Shown here piece after piece: positions 6,374 to 12,876 of a stretch of 12,876 nt of DNA. This DNA comes from Actinomycetes bacterium (lineage in GTDB: Bacteria; Actinomycetota; Coriobacteriia; Anaerosomatales; JAJZPX01). The translations under genes and the position numbers were made by a program. The stretch covers positions 1 to 12,876 of the forward strand of contig JAJZPX010000012.1 in assembly GCA_021811025.1 (NCBI GenBank), in the 5' to 3' direction. The number at the start of each line of letters is the position of its first letter. The stretch's first letter is position 1. The notes beneath the pieces were generated by a model. It worked only from the letters and a program-made list of their open reading frames with translations. It had not been told where the DNA came from and ran no database searches.

Positions 6374-6520
6374 TCAGCCGCGCACCAGCTGCACGACGAT
6401 CCAGACGGCGGCAGCGGCGAGCAAGACGAGGCTCGCCTTGAACGCGGGCGTGCTCTTCCGCCAGCCGAGCCACCGCCACTTCCACAGCGCTTCGCGCTGC
6501 TCCTCCGAGATGCTGCTCAT
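6374..6520 (-). CDS. 48-residue tryptophan-rich single-pass membrane protein
   Basis: The protein is 48 residues: an acidic start, then a Trp/Arg/Lys-rich stretch (ALWKWRWLGWRK at 11-22), then one hydrophobic helix (about 28-46) ending in a short basic tail. The frame is open well upstream, but that part is Pro/Arg-rich shadow sequence. The ATG at 6520 is marked by a strong AAGGAG (6528-6533) seven bases before it. The charge pattern suggests a small inner-membrane protein with an amphipathic cytoplasmic face. I recognise no family. It is separated from the upstream 170-aa membrane protein gene by a terminator-like hairpin, so it probably has its own promoter. The ribosome-binding site and membrane-like composition make it more likely real than chance. 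Confidence 0.7.
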   Translation of the reverse strand: MSSISEEQREALWKWRWLGWRKSTPAFKASLVLLAAAAVWIVVQLVRG

Positions 6521-6602
6521 GAGGAAGCTCCTTCGCGTCCGGGGTGCGCCTGCTATTCCTGTCGGTAAGCGAGCGGGGGCGTGTGAGCGCCGGAGGACGA
6601 AA

Positions 6603-6631
6603 GGAGGCGCCGGCGGGGATCCGGCGCCTCC
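6603..6631 (-). terminator. Rho-independent-like terminator after the 170-aa membrane protein gene
   Basis: An 11-bp perfect stem (6603-6613 pairing with 6621-6631) with a seven-base loop lies about 20 bases downstream of the stop at 6651. On the minus strand the stem is followed by TTTCGTCC, a short T-containing tract. Good stem, weak T-run. Confidence 0.65.
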
Positions 6632-6650
6632 ATCCGAAGGACTTCGCTCG

Positions 6651-7163
6651 TCACTCGGGCTTCGGCCTGCGCCCGCCCTTCGGCGCCTCGGGCAGCGGCT
6701 CGGTGGGCGCCGCCATCTCCACCGTGGGGGCCGGGGCGGCCTCCTGGGGCGCGGGCTCCGGCGCGGGCTCAGGCGCGGGCGCGGAGGCGGGCTCCGGCGC
6801 GGGGGCGGGGGCGGGGGCGGGAGCGGGAGCGTACCCATACGGAGCCGCGAACGCCGGCCGAGGCCCGCCGAGCGAGGGCCAATCCGCGAACGCGAGGAAG
6901 AGAGTGACCGCCGGCAGGCCGACGAACGGGACGAGCGCCAGCAGGCTCCAGGCGCCGTGGAAGCCGGCCTTCCGGAACACCTGCCACAGCGCGTACACGG
7001 CGATGCCGAGCACGATGACGGCGATCAGCATCAGGAACGCGCCGCCGAACGGGAACAGGTGCGGACCGAAGGCGCGTCCTCCGTGGAGTCCGCGGCCGCC
7101 GAAGCCTGGCCCTCCCGGGCCGGGGAAGCCGCGGAAGCCGCGGCCGAAACCACGACCGAACAT
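6651..7163 (-). CDS. Small membrane protein with Gly/Arg-rich N-terminus and Pro/Ala-rich tail
   Basis: A 170-residue protein in four parts. Residues 1-31 are Gly/Arg/Phe-rich. A first transmembrane helix spans about 41-62, and a second hydrophobic segment about 71-94 (AWSLLALVPFVGLPAVTLFL) ends in ADWP. A low-complexity tail (about 111-160) consists of Ala-Pro and Glu-Pro dipeptides and ends in a basic stretch. The KAG-x-x-GAWSLLALVPFVG pattern between helices is common in small bacterial membrane proteins of unknown function. The ATG at 7163 is chosen over ATGs at 7208 and 7205 because AAAGGAG (7169-7175) lies five bases before it. A dyad symmetry sits just upstream of that site. Function is unknown. 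Confidence 0.82.
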   Translation of the reverse strand: MFGRGFGRGFRGFPGPGGPGFGGRGLHGGRAFGPHLFPFGGAFLMLIAVIVLGIAVYALWQVFRKAGFHGAWSLLALVPFVGLPAVTLFLAFADWPSLGGPRPAFAAPYGYAPAPAPAPAPAPEPASAPAPEPAPEPAPQEAAPAPTVEMAAPTEPLPEAPKGGRRPKPE

Positions 7164-7178
7164 GACAGCTCCTTTCAC

Positions 7179-7199
7179 ACGTGGACGAAGTCTCCACGT
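7179..7199. promoter_or_regulatory. Inverted repeat (possible operator) before the 170-aa membrane protein gene
   Basis: ACGTGGA (7179-7185) and TCCACGT (7193-7199) are perfect reverse complements with a seven-base spacer. The site lies three bases upstream of the ribosome-binding site (7169-7175). It could be a repressor operator near the transcription start or a 5'-UTR hairpin. Which protein would bind is unknown. Confidence 0.45.
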
Positions 7200-7299
7200 A
7201 GCCATCATGCCCCCGCTGCCGCTCCCGCGCGTCAGCCCCGAGTCGTATCTTGCGGGTACTGCGCCGGGAGCACAGGCCGCCGCGACCCGGCCGCGAGAT

Positions 7300-7335
7300 G
7301 CAGGAAGGCCGGGGCGCCGGACCCGGCCTTCCTGC
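7300..7335 (-). terminator. Terminator-like hairpin after the cell-wall-binding gene
   Basis: A 14-bp perfect stem (7300-7313 with 7322-7335) and eight-base loop lie about 33 bases beyond the stop at 7369. No T-run follows on the minus strand. The stem length and location at the end of the envelope cluster favour termination. The rest of the 7164-7368 gap shows no convincing gene. Confidence 0.6.
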
Positions 7336-7368
7336 GATCCTCCTGCGTTCGGGGAGTCTAGTCGGGCC

Positions 7369-9015
7369 TCACCCTCGGGGCCTCACCCTCGTCCACAGGT
7401 CGCGGAAGTCCAGGAACGCGCCGTCGGTGATCCTGCCGCCGATGGCGTAGTTCGGGTAGTCGAAGCCGTAGTCGTCGTACAGGTCGTACACGTACGACGA
7501 GAGCTGATCGGGCTTCGTCAGCATGAGCGGCTCGTACGTCATGAACGACAGCTGGCCTGCCGCCAGAGCGTCCCACGGCCTGTCGCTGGGGACGAGCGTG
7601 GCTCCGGGCTCCATGTTGTAGTTCTCGATGCCGTACCTCGCAAGCTCGTACGCGGTCCCCCACCTGTCCGCCCCGGCGATGCGATCTACCGTCGGTGTCG
7701 TGGGGAGCGATGCGATCGCGTCGAGCACGCTTGTGTCGACCGTGCTCGGCCCGCCGATGACGTGGACGTTCGAGACGCCGTTGTCCGATATCCAATCCCT
7801 GGTTGCCGGGGGCAACGCCGTCCTGGTGCACATCAGCAGCGGCGCATGAGCGAATCCCGCGACGGGACCCGCGCCGAGCCCGTCCGCCCACATCTGGCCG
7901 TTCACCACGAACGCCTCGCGCACGACCGAGTCGGCCTCCATCGACGCGGTCGGCCGCCTCCGGCCGAGGTCGAGGTCGTCGGCCGCGTCGGAGAGCGCCG
8001 CCGCCGTCTCGAACCGGTTGCCGCCGGCGATGCGCACGACCTTCACGACGTTGTCGAGCGCCTCGACCTGCCGAACGACCTCGTCCGAGATGGTCGCGCT
8101 GGAGCCGCAGACGTACACGGTGAAGTCGTTGCCGGTCCACGTCGCCGATAGAGAGAGCCGCACGATCTCCGCCGCGACCTCCGGGGGCAGCGAGCCGCTG
8201 CGCGTGAGCAGGATCGGATTGCCGCTGCGCAGCGAGAGAGGCGTCGCGGCGAGCGCGTCGGGATAGTCCTCGCCGCTCGCGAGGATCGCCGCGTTGCCCC
8301 ACGGGCCCTCGTTCCACCACGGGTCCTCCGAGCCGTTCCACATCATGCGTACGAGATTGGCCGCCGTGCCGTAACGGTCCGCACCGGCAAGGCGGTCCGC
8401 ATCGCCGACGGTCACCCGGAACTGGAAGCTGCAGGCCCCGGTCACGGCATCGCCGGGAAGGTCACGACCGACGTCCGAGCGGCGGGGGGCGAGGTGATCG
8501 GAGCGGTGGCGGAAGTAGAACGTGCCGGGATGAGGGGCGCGGAAGTACCCGTGCGCCATCGAGGACATCCACCACCCGGGCGTCGGGTAGGAGCCGAGAT
8601 AGTAAGAGCCACTCGCGTTGGTGTCGCCCTCCCTGAAGAAGTCGAACGACGTCGTGGCGCACCTGCTCCCATCCGAGTCGAACACGTCGACGCCGGAACC
8701 GCCGTTACCGGCAAAGAAGAAGACGTTGACAAGCACCGGCGTCCCCGTCTCGTCGACCGTGACCTTGAACCAGTCGACATCCGACGTGTAGCCGACCTCA
8801 CCGCCCCCCGCGCTCTTGAACGTATGCTCCGTCACCGTGTCCGCGAGATTGGGGCACGTGGTCCAGGTGTCGTCGGCCGAGTCGTAGGCGTCACCCGAGA
8901 CGACGTAGGCGACCCTGGGCTTGGCCGCGGCCTGCGGTCGCGCGCCCGCCACCCCCGGTGCGAACGCCACGAACGCCAGCGACGACGCGAGAATCGAAGC
9001 AAGAACCCTTCGCAT
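7369..9015 (-). CDS. Secreted protein with three cell-wall-binding repeats (PF04122 type), copy A
   Basis: A 548-residue exported protein. A signal peptide covers about 1-25 (MRR, hydrophobic core, then VAGA before RPQ). Residues about 33-205 form a beta-rich domain with DSADDTW at 45-51, DVDWFKVTV at 79-87, and PGTFYFRHRS at 163-172, resembling bacterial pre-peptidase (PPC-like) beta-sandwiches. Three cell-wall-binding repeats follow, each opening with a hallmark: RLAGADRYGTA at 208-218, RIAGGNRFETA at 328-338, RIAGADRWGTA at 445-455. In clostridia this triple repeat anchors surface proteins to the wall by binding secondary polymers. The ATG at 9015 is chosen because a GGAGG-type site lies in 9021-9030 and the signal peptide starts there; the upstream open frame is shadow. 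It is a paralogue of the protein at 9631-11325. No catalytic domain is recognised. Confidence 0.92.
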   Translation of the reverse strand: MRRVLASILASSLAFVAFAPGVAGARPQAAAKPRVAYVVSGDAYDSADDTWTTCPNLADTVTEHTFKSAGGGEVGYTSDVDWFKVTVDETGTPVLVNVFFFAGNGGSGVDVFDSDGSRCATTSFDFFREGDTNASGSYYLGSYPTPGWWMSSMAHGYFRAPHPGTFYFRHRSDHLAPRRSDVGRDLPGDAVTGACSFQFRVTVGDADRLAGADRYGTAANLVRMMWNGSEDPWWNEGPWGNAAILASGEDYPDALAATPLSLRSGNPILLTRSGSLPPEVAAEIVRLSLSATWTGNDFTVYVCGSSATISDEVVRQVEALDNVVKVVRIAGGNRFETAAALSDAADDLDLGRRRPTASMEADSVVREAFVVNGQMWADGLGAGPVAGFAHAPLLMCTRTALPPATRDWISDNGVSNVHVIGGPSTVDTSVLDAIASLPTTPTVDRIAGADRWGTAYELARYGIENYNMEPGATLVPSDRPWDALAAGQLSFMTYEPLMLTKPDQLSSYVYDLYDDYGFDYPNYAIGGRITDGAFLDFRDLWTRVRPRG

Positions 9016-9141
9016 GCAATCCCTCCTCCTCCTGCTGCTTGAGCGGCCCCCCGGCGCCCTGGGGCCGAGTTCCAGTGGTACGAGCATACAGCCGCCAGGG
9101 AGGAAATTGCATGCCGCGGCGCCTCGCGGGCCCGGGCGATC
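9016..9141. other. Gap between DUF188 gene and wall-binding copy A, with hairpin
   Basis: A seven-bp stem, CGGCCCC (9044-9050) with GGGGCCG (9061-9067), lies in the leader of copy A. A TATGCT -10-like element is readable on the minus strand at 9083-9088, but no good -35 partner is visible. The 126-bp gap, wider than others in the cluster, may hold a separate promoter for copy A or an end of the upstream transcript. Evidence is weak for each element. Confidence 0.3.
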
Positions 9142-9594
9142 TCAGGCGCCGGCCCGCAGCATCCGCGCGAGCGCCTGAACGAACCGCTCGCGGTCTTCCT
9201 CCTCGAACGCCGACGGCCCGCGCGTCCGCCCGCCCGCGCGCCGGTGCCGGCGCTCCTCGTGCCGCAGGGCGAGCTCCGCGTCGATCGTGGCGAGCGAGAA
9301 GACGCGCCCGCGCGGGCTCAAGGGTCTCGCGCCTCGGCCGAGCGCCATCGCGGCGAGCCCGGTGTCCTGGGTGACCACGACGTCACCGGGCTGCAGCCGC
9401 TCCACGATCGCGAAGTCGGCCGCGTCGCGGCCATGCGGGACCTGCACCACCTCGACCCCGCCGCGCGTCGAGTATCGGCCGAAGCTCTGCGCTTCGTTGC
9501 CCACGAGGACCGCCCGGACCCCGTGCGTTCGCGCGACGCCGAGCGCGTCCCGGGTGACGGGACACGCGTCGGCGTCGATGAAGAGCGTCGTCAT
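9142..9594 (-). CDS. YaiI/YqxD-family (DUF188, UPF0178) protein
   Basis: A 150-residue member of the UPF0178 family (E. coli YaiI, B. subtilis YqxD), with a PIN-like fold. It has FIDADACPV at 5-13, VPHGRDAADFAIV at 52-64, VVVTQDTGLAAMALGRGA at 72-89, LSPRGRVF at 92-99, and the R-x-x-GGRTRGPSAF-type end at about 119-130. Conserved acidic residues D7, D9, D57, D60 and D77 fit a metal-binding nuclease-like site, but the family has no firmly established activity. The ATG at 9594 has only a weak ribosome-binding site; it starts 36 bp after the wall-binding copy B stop, so it is probably read with that operon. It separates the two wall-binding paralogues and has no obvious functional link to them. 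Confidence 0.93.
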   Translation of the reverse strand: MTTLFIDADACPVTRDALGVARTHGVRAVLVGNEAQSFGRYSTRGGVEVVQVPHGRDAADFAIVERLQPGDVVVTQDTGLAAMALGRGARPLSPRGRVFSLATIDAELALRHEERRHRRAGGRTRGPSAFEEEDRERFVQALARMLRAGA

Positions 9595-9630
9595 GCCCTC
9601 AGCACGCCCGGATCGCTCCCGTCTGCGGCG

Positions 9631-11325
9631 TCAGCGGGGGTAACGCACCCGCCACAGGTTCTGCAGCGTCCCGAACGCCGCGGGGCTCACGGCCGTGTTC
9701 CCGCCGAGCACGTAGCTCGGCTGCGAGAACCAACCGGCGTCGCGGTAGAACTGCTCCACCCAGCTCGACAGCTTCGCCTTCGGCGTGAGCAGCAGCGGCG
9801 TGTACGTCATGAACGACAGCTGTCCGGCGGAAAGCGCGTCCCAGGGCGCCTCTCCCGAGACGACGGCGCACCCTCCGTCGCTCATGCCGAAGTGGTCCAC
9901 CCCGTACCTGGCGAGCCTGTACGAGGTCTCCCAGCGGTTCGCCCCCGCGATGCGCTCGACCGTCGGCGAGGTGGGAAGCGACGCGATCTCGCCCATGACC
10001 GCGTCCGACACCGAGGCCGGCCCTCCCACCACGTACACGCTCCTGATGCCGTTGTTCACGAGCCAGTCCCTCGTGGAGGGCGGCAAGGTGGTCGAGGCAA
10101 CCATCAGCACGGGCGCGTCCGCGAAGGCCGCGACCGGCCCGGCGGACAATCCGTCCGGCCACGAGTTGCCGTTGATGACGAACGCCTTGTCGGCCGCGCG
10201 GCGAAGAGCGCCCAGGCCCGTCGGGGCGAGGTGCTTGTACAGGGCGGCGGCCGAGGCCTCTTCCGCGATCGCCGCGGCCGTGGCGTAACGGTTCGAGCCC
10301 GCGAGCCGCTCGACCTTCGTGACGTTGGCCAGACCGTCGAGCTGCGTCACGACGTCATCGGAGATCGTGGCGCCGGAGCCGCAGACGTAGACGGTGAAGG
10401 TGTTGTCGCCATCCCACGCGCGCCACTTGTTGCCGGCGCCGAGACGTTCGATCTCCGCCCTCACGTCGGGTGGAAGCGAGTTCCGCTTGGTGAGCAGGAT
10501 GGGCATGCCGCTGCGGAGCGACAGCGAGGTCGCCGCGAGCCCGTCGGCGAAGCTCTCGCCGCTCACGAGGATGACCCCGTTGCCCCACGGGCCCTCCCAC
10601 CACCACGGATCGTCCGCGGCGTTCCACATCATGCGGGAGACCGCGACCGAGGTGCCGTAGCGCGAGCTGCCGGCGATCCGGTCCGCGTCGCCCACGATCA
10701 CGTGGATCTCGTACTGCATCGCGGTGTTCTCCACGTTCGGCGTCGCGTCGCGCGGGTAGCCGGGACCCGCGGTCTGAGTCGCAAGCTCGCCGCTCTCGTC
10801 GAAGACGGCCGGACGGTGGCGGAAGTAGTAGGTCCCGGGCGCCGGGGCGACGAAGTACATGCTCGCCGTCCCGGACGACCACCACCCCGCCGGCGTCTGC
10901 GAGCCGAGGAGAGGCGGAGCGTCGTTGGGGTCCGCGGGACCCGCGAAGGCGAGCGAGGCGGTCGCGCAGACGCCGCCCTGGGAGGCGTAGACGTCGAGGC
11001 ACGAGGCGCCCTGGCCGGACAGGCGCTGGACGTTGACGATGACCGGCGTGTTCGCCGCGCTCACCGAGACCTTGAACCAGTCCTCGTCCGCGGTGAGCAG
11101 GTACGTGCCGGGGAGGCTGCTGAAGAAGTGCTGGCTCACGCCCGGCAGCGCCGGCGCGCTCGTCCACGTGGCGTCGGCCGAGTCGAACGAGTCGGCGGGC
11201 ATGTAGGCCGCCGCTCTGGGCGCCGGCCGCGCCGTGCCGTTCACCCCCCACGCGTAAGAGGCGAGCGCCGGCAGGCTGAGCCCCAGCGCGAGGACGAGCG
11301 AGAGGGTGCGGCGATACGCTGCCAT
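9631..11325 (-). CDS. Secreted protein with three cell-wall-binding repeats (PF04122 type), copy B
   Basis: A 564-residue paralogue of the protein at 7369-9015. The signal peptide is about 1-26. The N-terminal beta-rich domain (about 38-210) contains DSADATW at 48-54, EDWFKVSV at 81-88, and PGTYYFRHRP at 163-172. The three repeats open with RIAGSSRYGTS at 216-226, RLAGSNRYATA at 340-350, and RIAGANRWETS at 458-468. Several blocks are almost the same as in copy A, such as TVYVCGS-x-ATISD (here 311-323) and WDAL-x-AGQLSFMTY (495-508). It differs by an extra segment around 360-378 before the third-repeat half. AAGGAG at 11335-11340 lies nine bases before ATG 11325. It follows the L,D-transpeptidase gene by 22 bp, suggesting joint expression and a cell-wall setting. 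Its ligand is unknown. Confidence 0.93.
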   Translation of the reverse strand: MAAYRRTLSLVLALGLSLPALASYAWGVNGTARPAPRAAAYMPADSFDSADATWTSAPALPGVSQHFFSSLPGTYLLTADEDWFKVSVSAANTPVIVNVQRLSGQGASCLDVYASQGGVCATASLAFAGPADPNDAPPLLGSQTPAGWWSSGTASMYFVAPAPGTYYFRHRPAVFDESGELATQTAGPGYPRDATPNVENTAMQYEIHVIVGDADRIAGSSRYGTSVAVSRMMWNAADDPWWWEGPWGNGVILVSGESFADGLAATSLSLRSGMPILLTKRNSLPPDVRAEIERLGAGNKWRAWDGDNTFTVYVCGSGATISDDVVTQLDGLANVTKVERLAGSNRYATAAAIAEEASAAALYKHLAPTGLGALRRAADKAFVINGNSWPDGLSAGPVAAFADAPVLMVASTTLPPSTRDWLVNNGIRSVYVVGGPASVSDAVMGEIASLPTSPTVERIAGANRWETSYRLARYGVDHFGMSDGGCAVVSGEAPWDALSAGQLSFMTYTPLLLTPKAKLSSWVEQFYRDAGWFSQPSYVLGGNTAVSPAAFGTLQNLWRVRYPR

Positions 11326-11347
11326 CCGGTCACACTCCTTGTTCGGG

Positions 11348-12421
11348 CTACTTGATGATGAAGACGGGCGTGCCGACCACGACGAGGTCGTACAGCTGCT
11401 CGATGTCGCGGCGCACGAGCCGGATGCAGCCGTGACTCGCAGGCGTGCCGATCGAGCCGATGTTCTCGGTGCCGTGGATGCGGATGCCGTCGGCGCTCAG
11501 GTTCAGCGCTCGCGTGCCGAGCGGATTGCCCGGGCCGGGGCCGATGTAGGGCGGCATGCTCCTCGCCCAGCCGCTCCCCGGGTTCACCCACGTCGGCATG
11601 TAGCGCTTCTCGATGATCCTGAACGCCCCCGTCGGAGTCGGATACTCGGGCTGGCCGATCGCGCAATGGTAGCCGTGCAGGATGGAGCCGCCCTTCGCGG
11701 GGTCGAAGAGGCGCAGGTAGCGCTCCGAGAGCACGACGAGGATCGCCCTGCCGACGTTCTTCTCGGTGATCCGCGGCGCGATCGTGCTCACCGGGACTTC
11801 CACCGGCGGCTGAGCGAGGCCCGTCCGTGCCTCCCGCTCGAGCGCGTCGAGCACGGCCTGACGCCCCGCCGCCACGTCGGTGCGCCGTCCGGCCTTCGAG
11901 ACCTGCAACTTCAGCGTCTTGCCGCTCAAGTACCAGCGGGCGTTCTGGCTCCCGCGGTCGATCCTCGAGGCAAGCCCTGTGACGAAGCTGCGGACCGCCC
12001 GCCAATCGGAGCAGAAGCGGGGCGTGAGCTCGACCGGGTCGGTCCCGTTCGCCGAGTACGCCTGGTCCAGCATCGCCTCCGTGTCGACGCAGAGCCCTGC
12101 CTCGGCAGGCATCGTGTACGTCTCGCCCGCCGCGATCACAGTGAGGGGCGGCAGGGCCGAGGCCCTGACCGACGCGAAGACGACGGAGCGAGCCTGGATC
12201 TCGGTCAGCCCGCCGAGGTCGCGCCCGGCGACCGAGACGTTCGCCGGTACCAGCCCGCGCTGGCGGGGCAGGACGCCGGTGTTCGGAGCGGGCCGGGACT
12301 TGCCGGGCACAGGCGCACGGCGGTTCGGAGGAGACGCCGCCCATGCAGGCACCGCGGCGGGCAGGAGGAAGGCCGCGACCAGGGCCGCGGCGAGCGGGCG
12401 GGCGATCCTGCGAAGAGACAT
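11348..12421 (-). CDS. Secreted L,D-transpeptidase (YkuD domain) with peptidoglycan-binding-like N-domain
   Basis: A 357-residue exported cell-wall enzyme. The signal peptide is about 1-29 (MSLRRIARPL, hydrophobic core, ending AWAA). A Pro/Arg-rich linker (30-55) leads to a region (about 58-215) resembling the PG_binding_4/VanW-associated module, with VAGRDLGGLT at 64-73. The C-terminal YkuD domain (about 224-357) holds YPTPTGAFRI at 260-269, IHGTENIGSIG at 315-325, and the catalytic SHGCIR at 329-334 with nucleophile C332 and H316 and H330. YkuD enzymes cross-link peptidoglycan stem peptides or attach proteins to them, acting outside the membrane. The ATG at 12421 is preferred to an upstream ATG at 12487, as the signal peptide begins there and GAGG lies about seven bases upstream. 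It leads the envelope gene cluster. Confidence 0.95.
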   Translation of the reverse strand: MSLRRIARPLAAALVAAFLLPAAVPAWAASPPNRRAPVPGKSRPAPNTGVLPRQRGLVPANVSVAGRDLGGLTEIQARSVVFASVRASALPPLTVIAAGETYTMPAEAGLCVDTEAMLDQAYSANGTDPVELTPRFCSDWRAVRSFVTGLASRIDRGSQNARWYLSGKTLKLQVSKAGRRTDVAAGRQAVLDALEREARTGLAQPPVEVPVSTIAPRITEKNVGRAILVVLSERYLRLFDPAKGGSILHGYHCAIGQPEYPTPTGAFRIIEKRYMPTWVNPGSGWARSMPPYIGPGPGNPLGTRALNLSADGIRIHGTENIGSIGTPASHGCIRLVRRDIEQLYDLVVVGTPVFIIK

Positions 12422-12535
12422 CTCACGTCCTCGGCACGAAGGGACCGACGGCTGGAAGTATAAGGTGGACGAGGTCGTGCTCGCCACCCGTCCTTAGTGA
12501 CATAATGTGAGCGGGCATCATGGGGGACAAGGCGG
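12422..12535. promoter_or_regulatory. Divergent intergenic region with candidate -10 elements
   Basis: This gap must hold the promoters of the transpeptidase cluster (minus) and the small membrane protein (plus). TATACT on the minus strand at 12457-12462 lies about 36 bases before ATG 12421. CATAAT on the plus strand at 12501-12506 lies about 30 bases before ATG 12536. Neither has a convincing -35 at 17 bp. The region is notably more AT-rich than the genes. Confidence 0.4.
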
Positions 12536-12868
12536 ATGGCGAACGGTGACCTTGCAGCGCGTGCGACTGCGGCCGTACGGGAAGCGCGGCGCTCGGCCAT
12601 CCTCGCCTCGTGCTCGATAGCGTGCGCCGTCCTCGCGCTCGCCTCGGTGTTCGGGGTCGCGTTCCTGTCCTTCGCGCAATGGCCGCCGTTCGCGTGGCTG
12701 GGTCCCCTCGTCGCGCTCGGCGGCCTGTCCTCTTGGGCGACGGGCGTGGCGTGCGGCGGCATCGCCCTCGGTTCCTCCTACGGCCGAAGGGCTGCCGTCG
12801 GCCTCGCGATGTGCGCCCTCGCCGCCGTGTGCTTCGTCGGGATGGTGCTCGCCCTGTCGATCCGCTGA
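12536..12868 (+). CDS. Small three-helix membrane protein (DUF4190-like)
   Basis: A 110-residue integral membrane protein. A basic/Ala-rich N-terminus (1-19) is followed by three hydrophobic helices: about 20-45 (ILASCSIACAVLALASVFGV), 52-77 (FAWLGPLVALGGLSSWATGV), and 84-108 (RAAVGLAMCALAAVCFVGMV). The spacing, with a Gly-rich central helix and a short loop before AVGLAMC, resembles DUF4190-type proteins, whose role is unknown. GGGGG at 12522-12526 lies about nine bases before ATG. Another ATG at 12520 in a different frame gives only nine codons ending at 12549, overlapping this start. It is transcribed away from the transpeptidase. Confidence 0.75.
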   Translation: MANGDLAARATAAVREARRSAILASCSIACAVLALASVFGVAFLSFAQWPPFAWLGPLVALGGLSSWATGVACGGIALGSSYGRRAAVGLAMCALAAVCFVGMVLALSIR

Positions 12869-12876
12869 GGCCGCCC

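Noticed and set aside
6249..6485. N-terminal extension of the regulator frame to 6485
   Set aside because: The extra 79 residues do not look like protein, overlap the 48-aa gene on the same strand, and precede a well-marked ATG at 6248.
6544..8151. A 535-codon open frame on the + strand with a Gly-Ala repeat region
   Set aside because: The Gly-Ala run is the reverse reading of the Ala-Pro tail of the 170-aa membrane protein; the rest is antisense to wall-binding copy A.
9244..11355. A 703-codon open frame on the + strand
   Set aside because: It is the antisense shadow of the DUF188 and wall-binding genes, with an Arg/His/Val-rich composition and no domain.
12520..12549. Nine-codon ORF (ATG to TGA) overlapping the start of the small membrane protein
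   Set aside because: Too short and without supporting signals; could be a chance leader frame.

Overview
The window is very GC-rich and densely coding, with no tRNA, rRNA, CRISPR or mobile element that I can see. The gene content is ferredoxin-linked oxidoreductase subunits, proteins related to 2-hydroxyacyl-CoA dehydratases, and secreted proteins with Clostridium-type cell-wall-binding repeats plus an L,D-transpeptidase. Together with the base composition this suggests an anaerobic, Gram-positive-type, high-GC bacterium, for example an actinobacterium of or near the Coriobacteriia. That placement is inference.

Left edge (1-799, + strand): a PadR-family regulator cut by the window edge, followed by a small membrane-anchored SHOCT protein, with a strong hairpin between them. 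A three-copy 13-bp tandem repeat overlaps the SHOCT stop codon. Two convergent transcription units meet in the 800-944 gap.

First minus-strand cluster (read from 6248 down to 945): an XRE-cupin regulator, an acyl-CoA ligase, a COG3580/DUF2229 protein, a COG3581 protein, and the gamma and delta subunits of a 2-oxoacid:ferredoxin oxidoreductase. Gaps are about 3-39 bp, so this reads as one operon. It combines CoA activation of an acid, two cysteine-bearing proteins of the 2-hydroxyacyl-CoA dehydratase/activase superfamily, and a ferredoxin electron module. No alpha/beta oxidoreductase subunits, dehydratase A/B subunits or ASKHA activase are present. This is the most interesting unit in the window.

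Middle (6374-7163, minus strand): two small membrane proteins, one of 48 aa that is rich in tryptophan and one of 170 aa with a Gly/Arg-rich head and a Pro/Ala-rich tail. A terminator-like hairpin lies between them and a clear dyad precedes the larger one.

Second minus-strand cluster (read from 12421 down to 7369): a secreted L,D-transpeptidase, a secreted protein with three cell-wall-binding repeats, a YaiI/YqxD-family (DUF188) protein, and a paralogue of the first wall-binding protein. It looks like a cell-envelope operon with a duplicated surface protein. A terminator-like hairpin follows it at 7300-7335.

Right edge (12536-12868, + strand): a small three-helix membrane protein transcribed divergently from the transpeptidase. 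No gene-free stretch exceeds 300 bp; the longest is 7164-7368.
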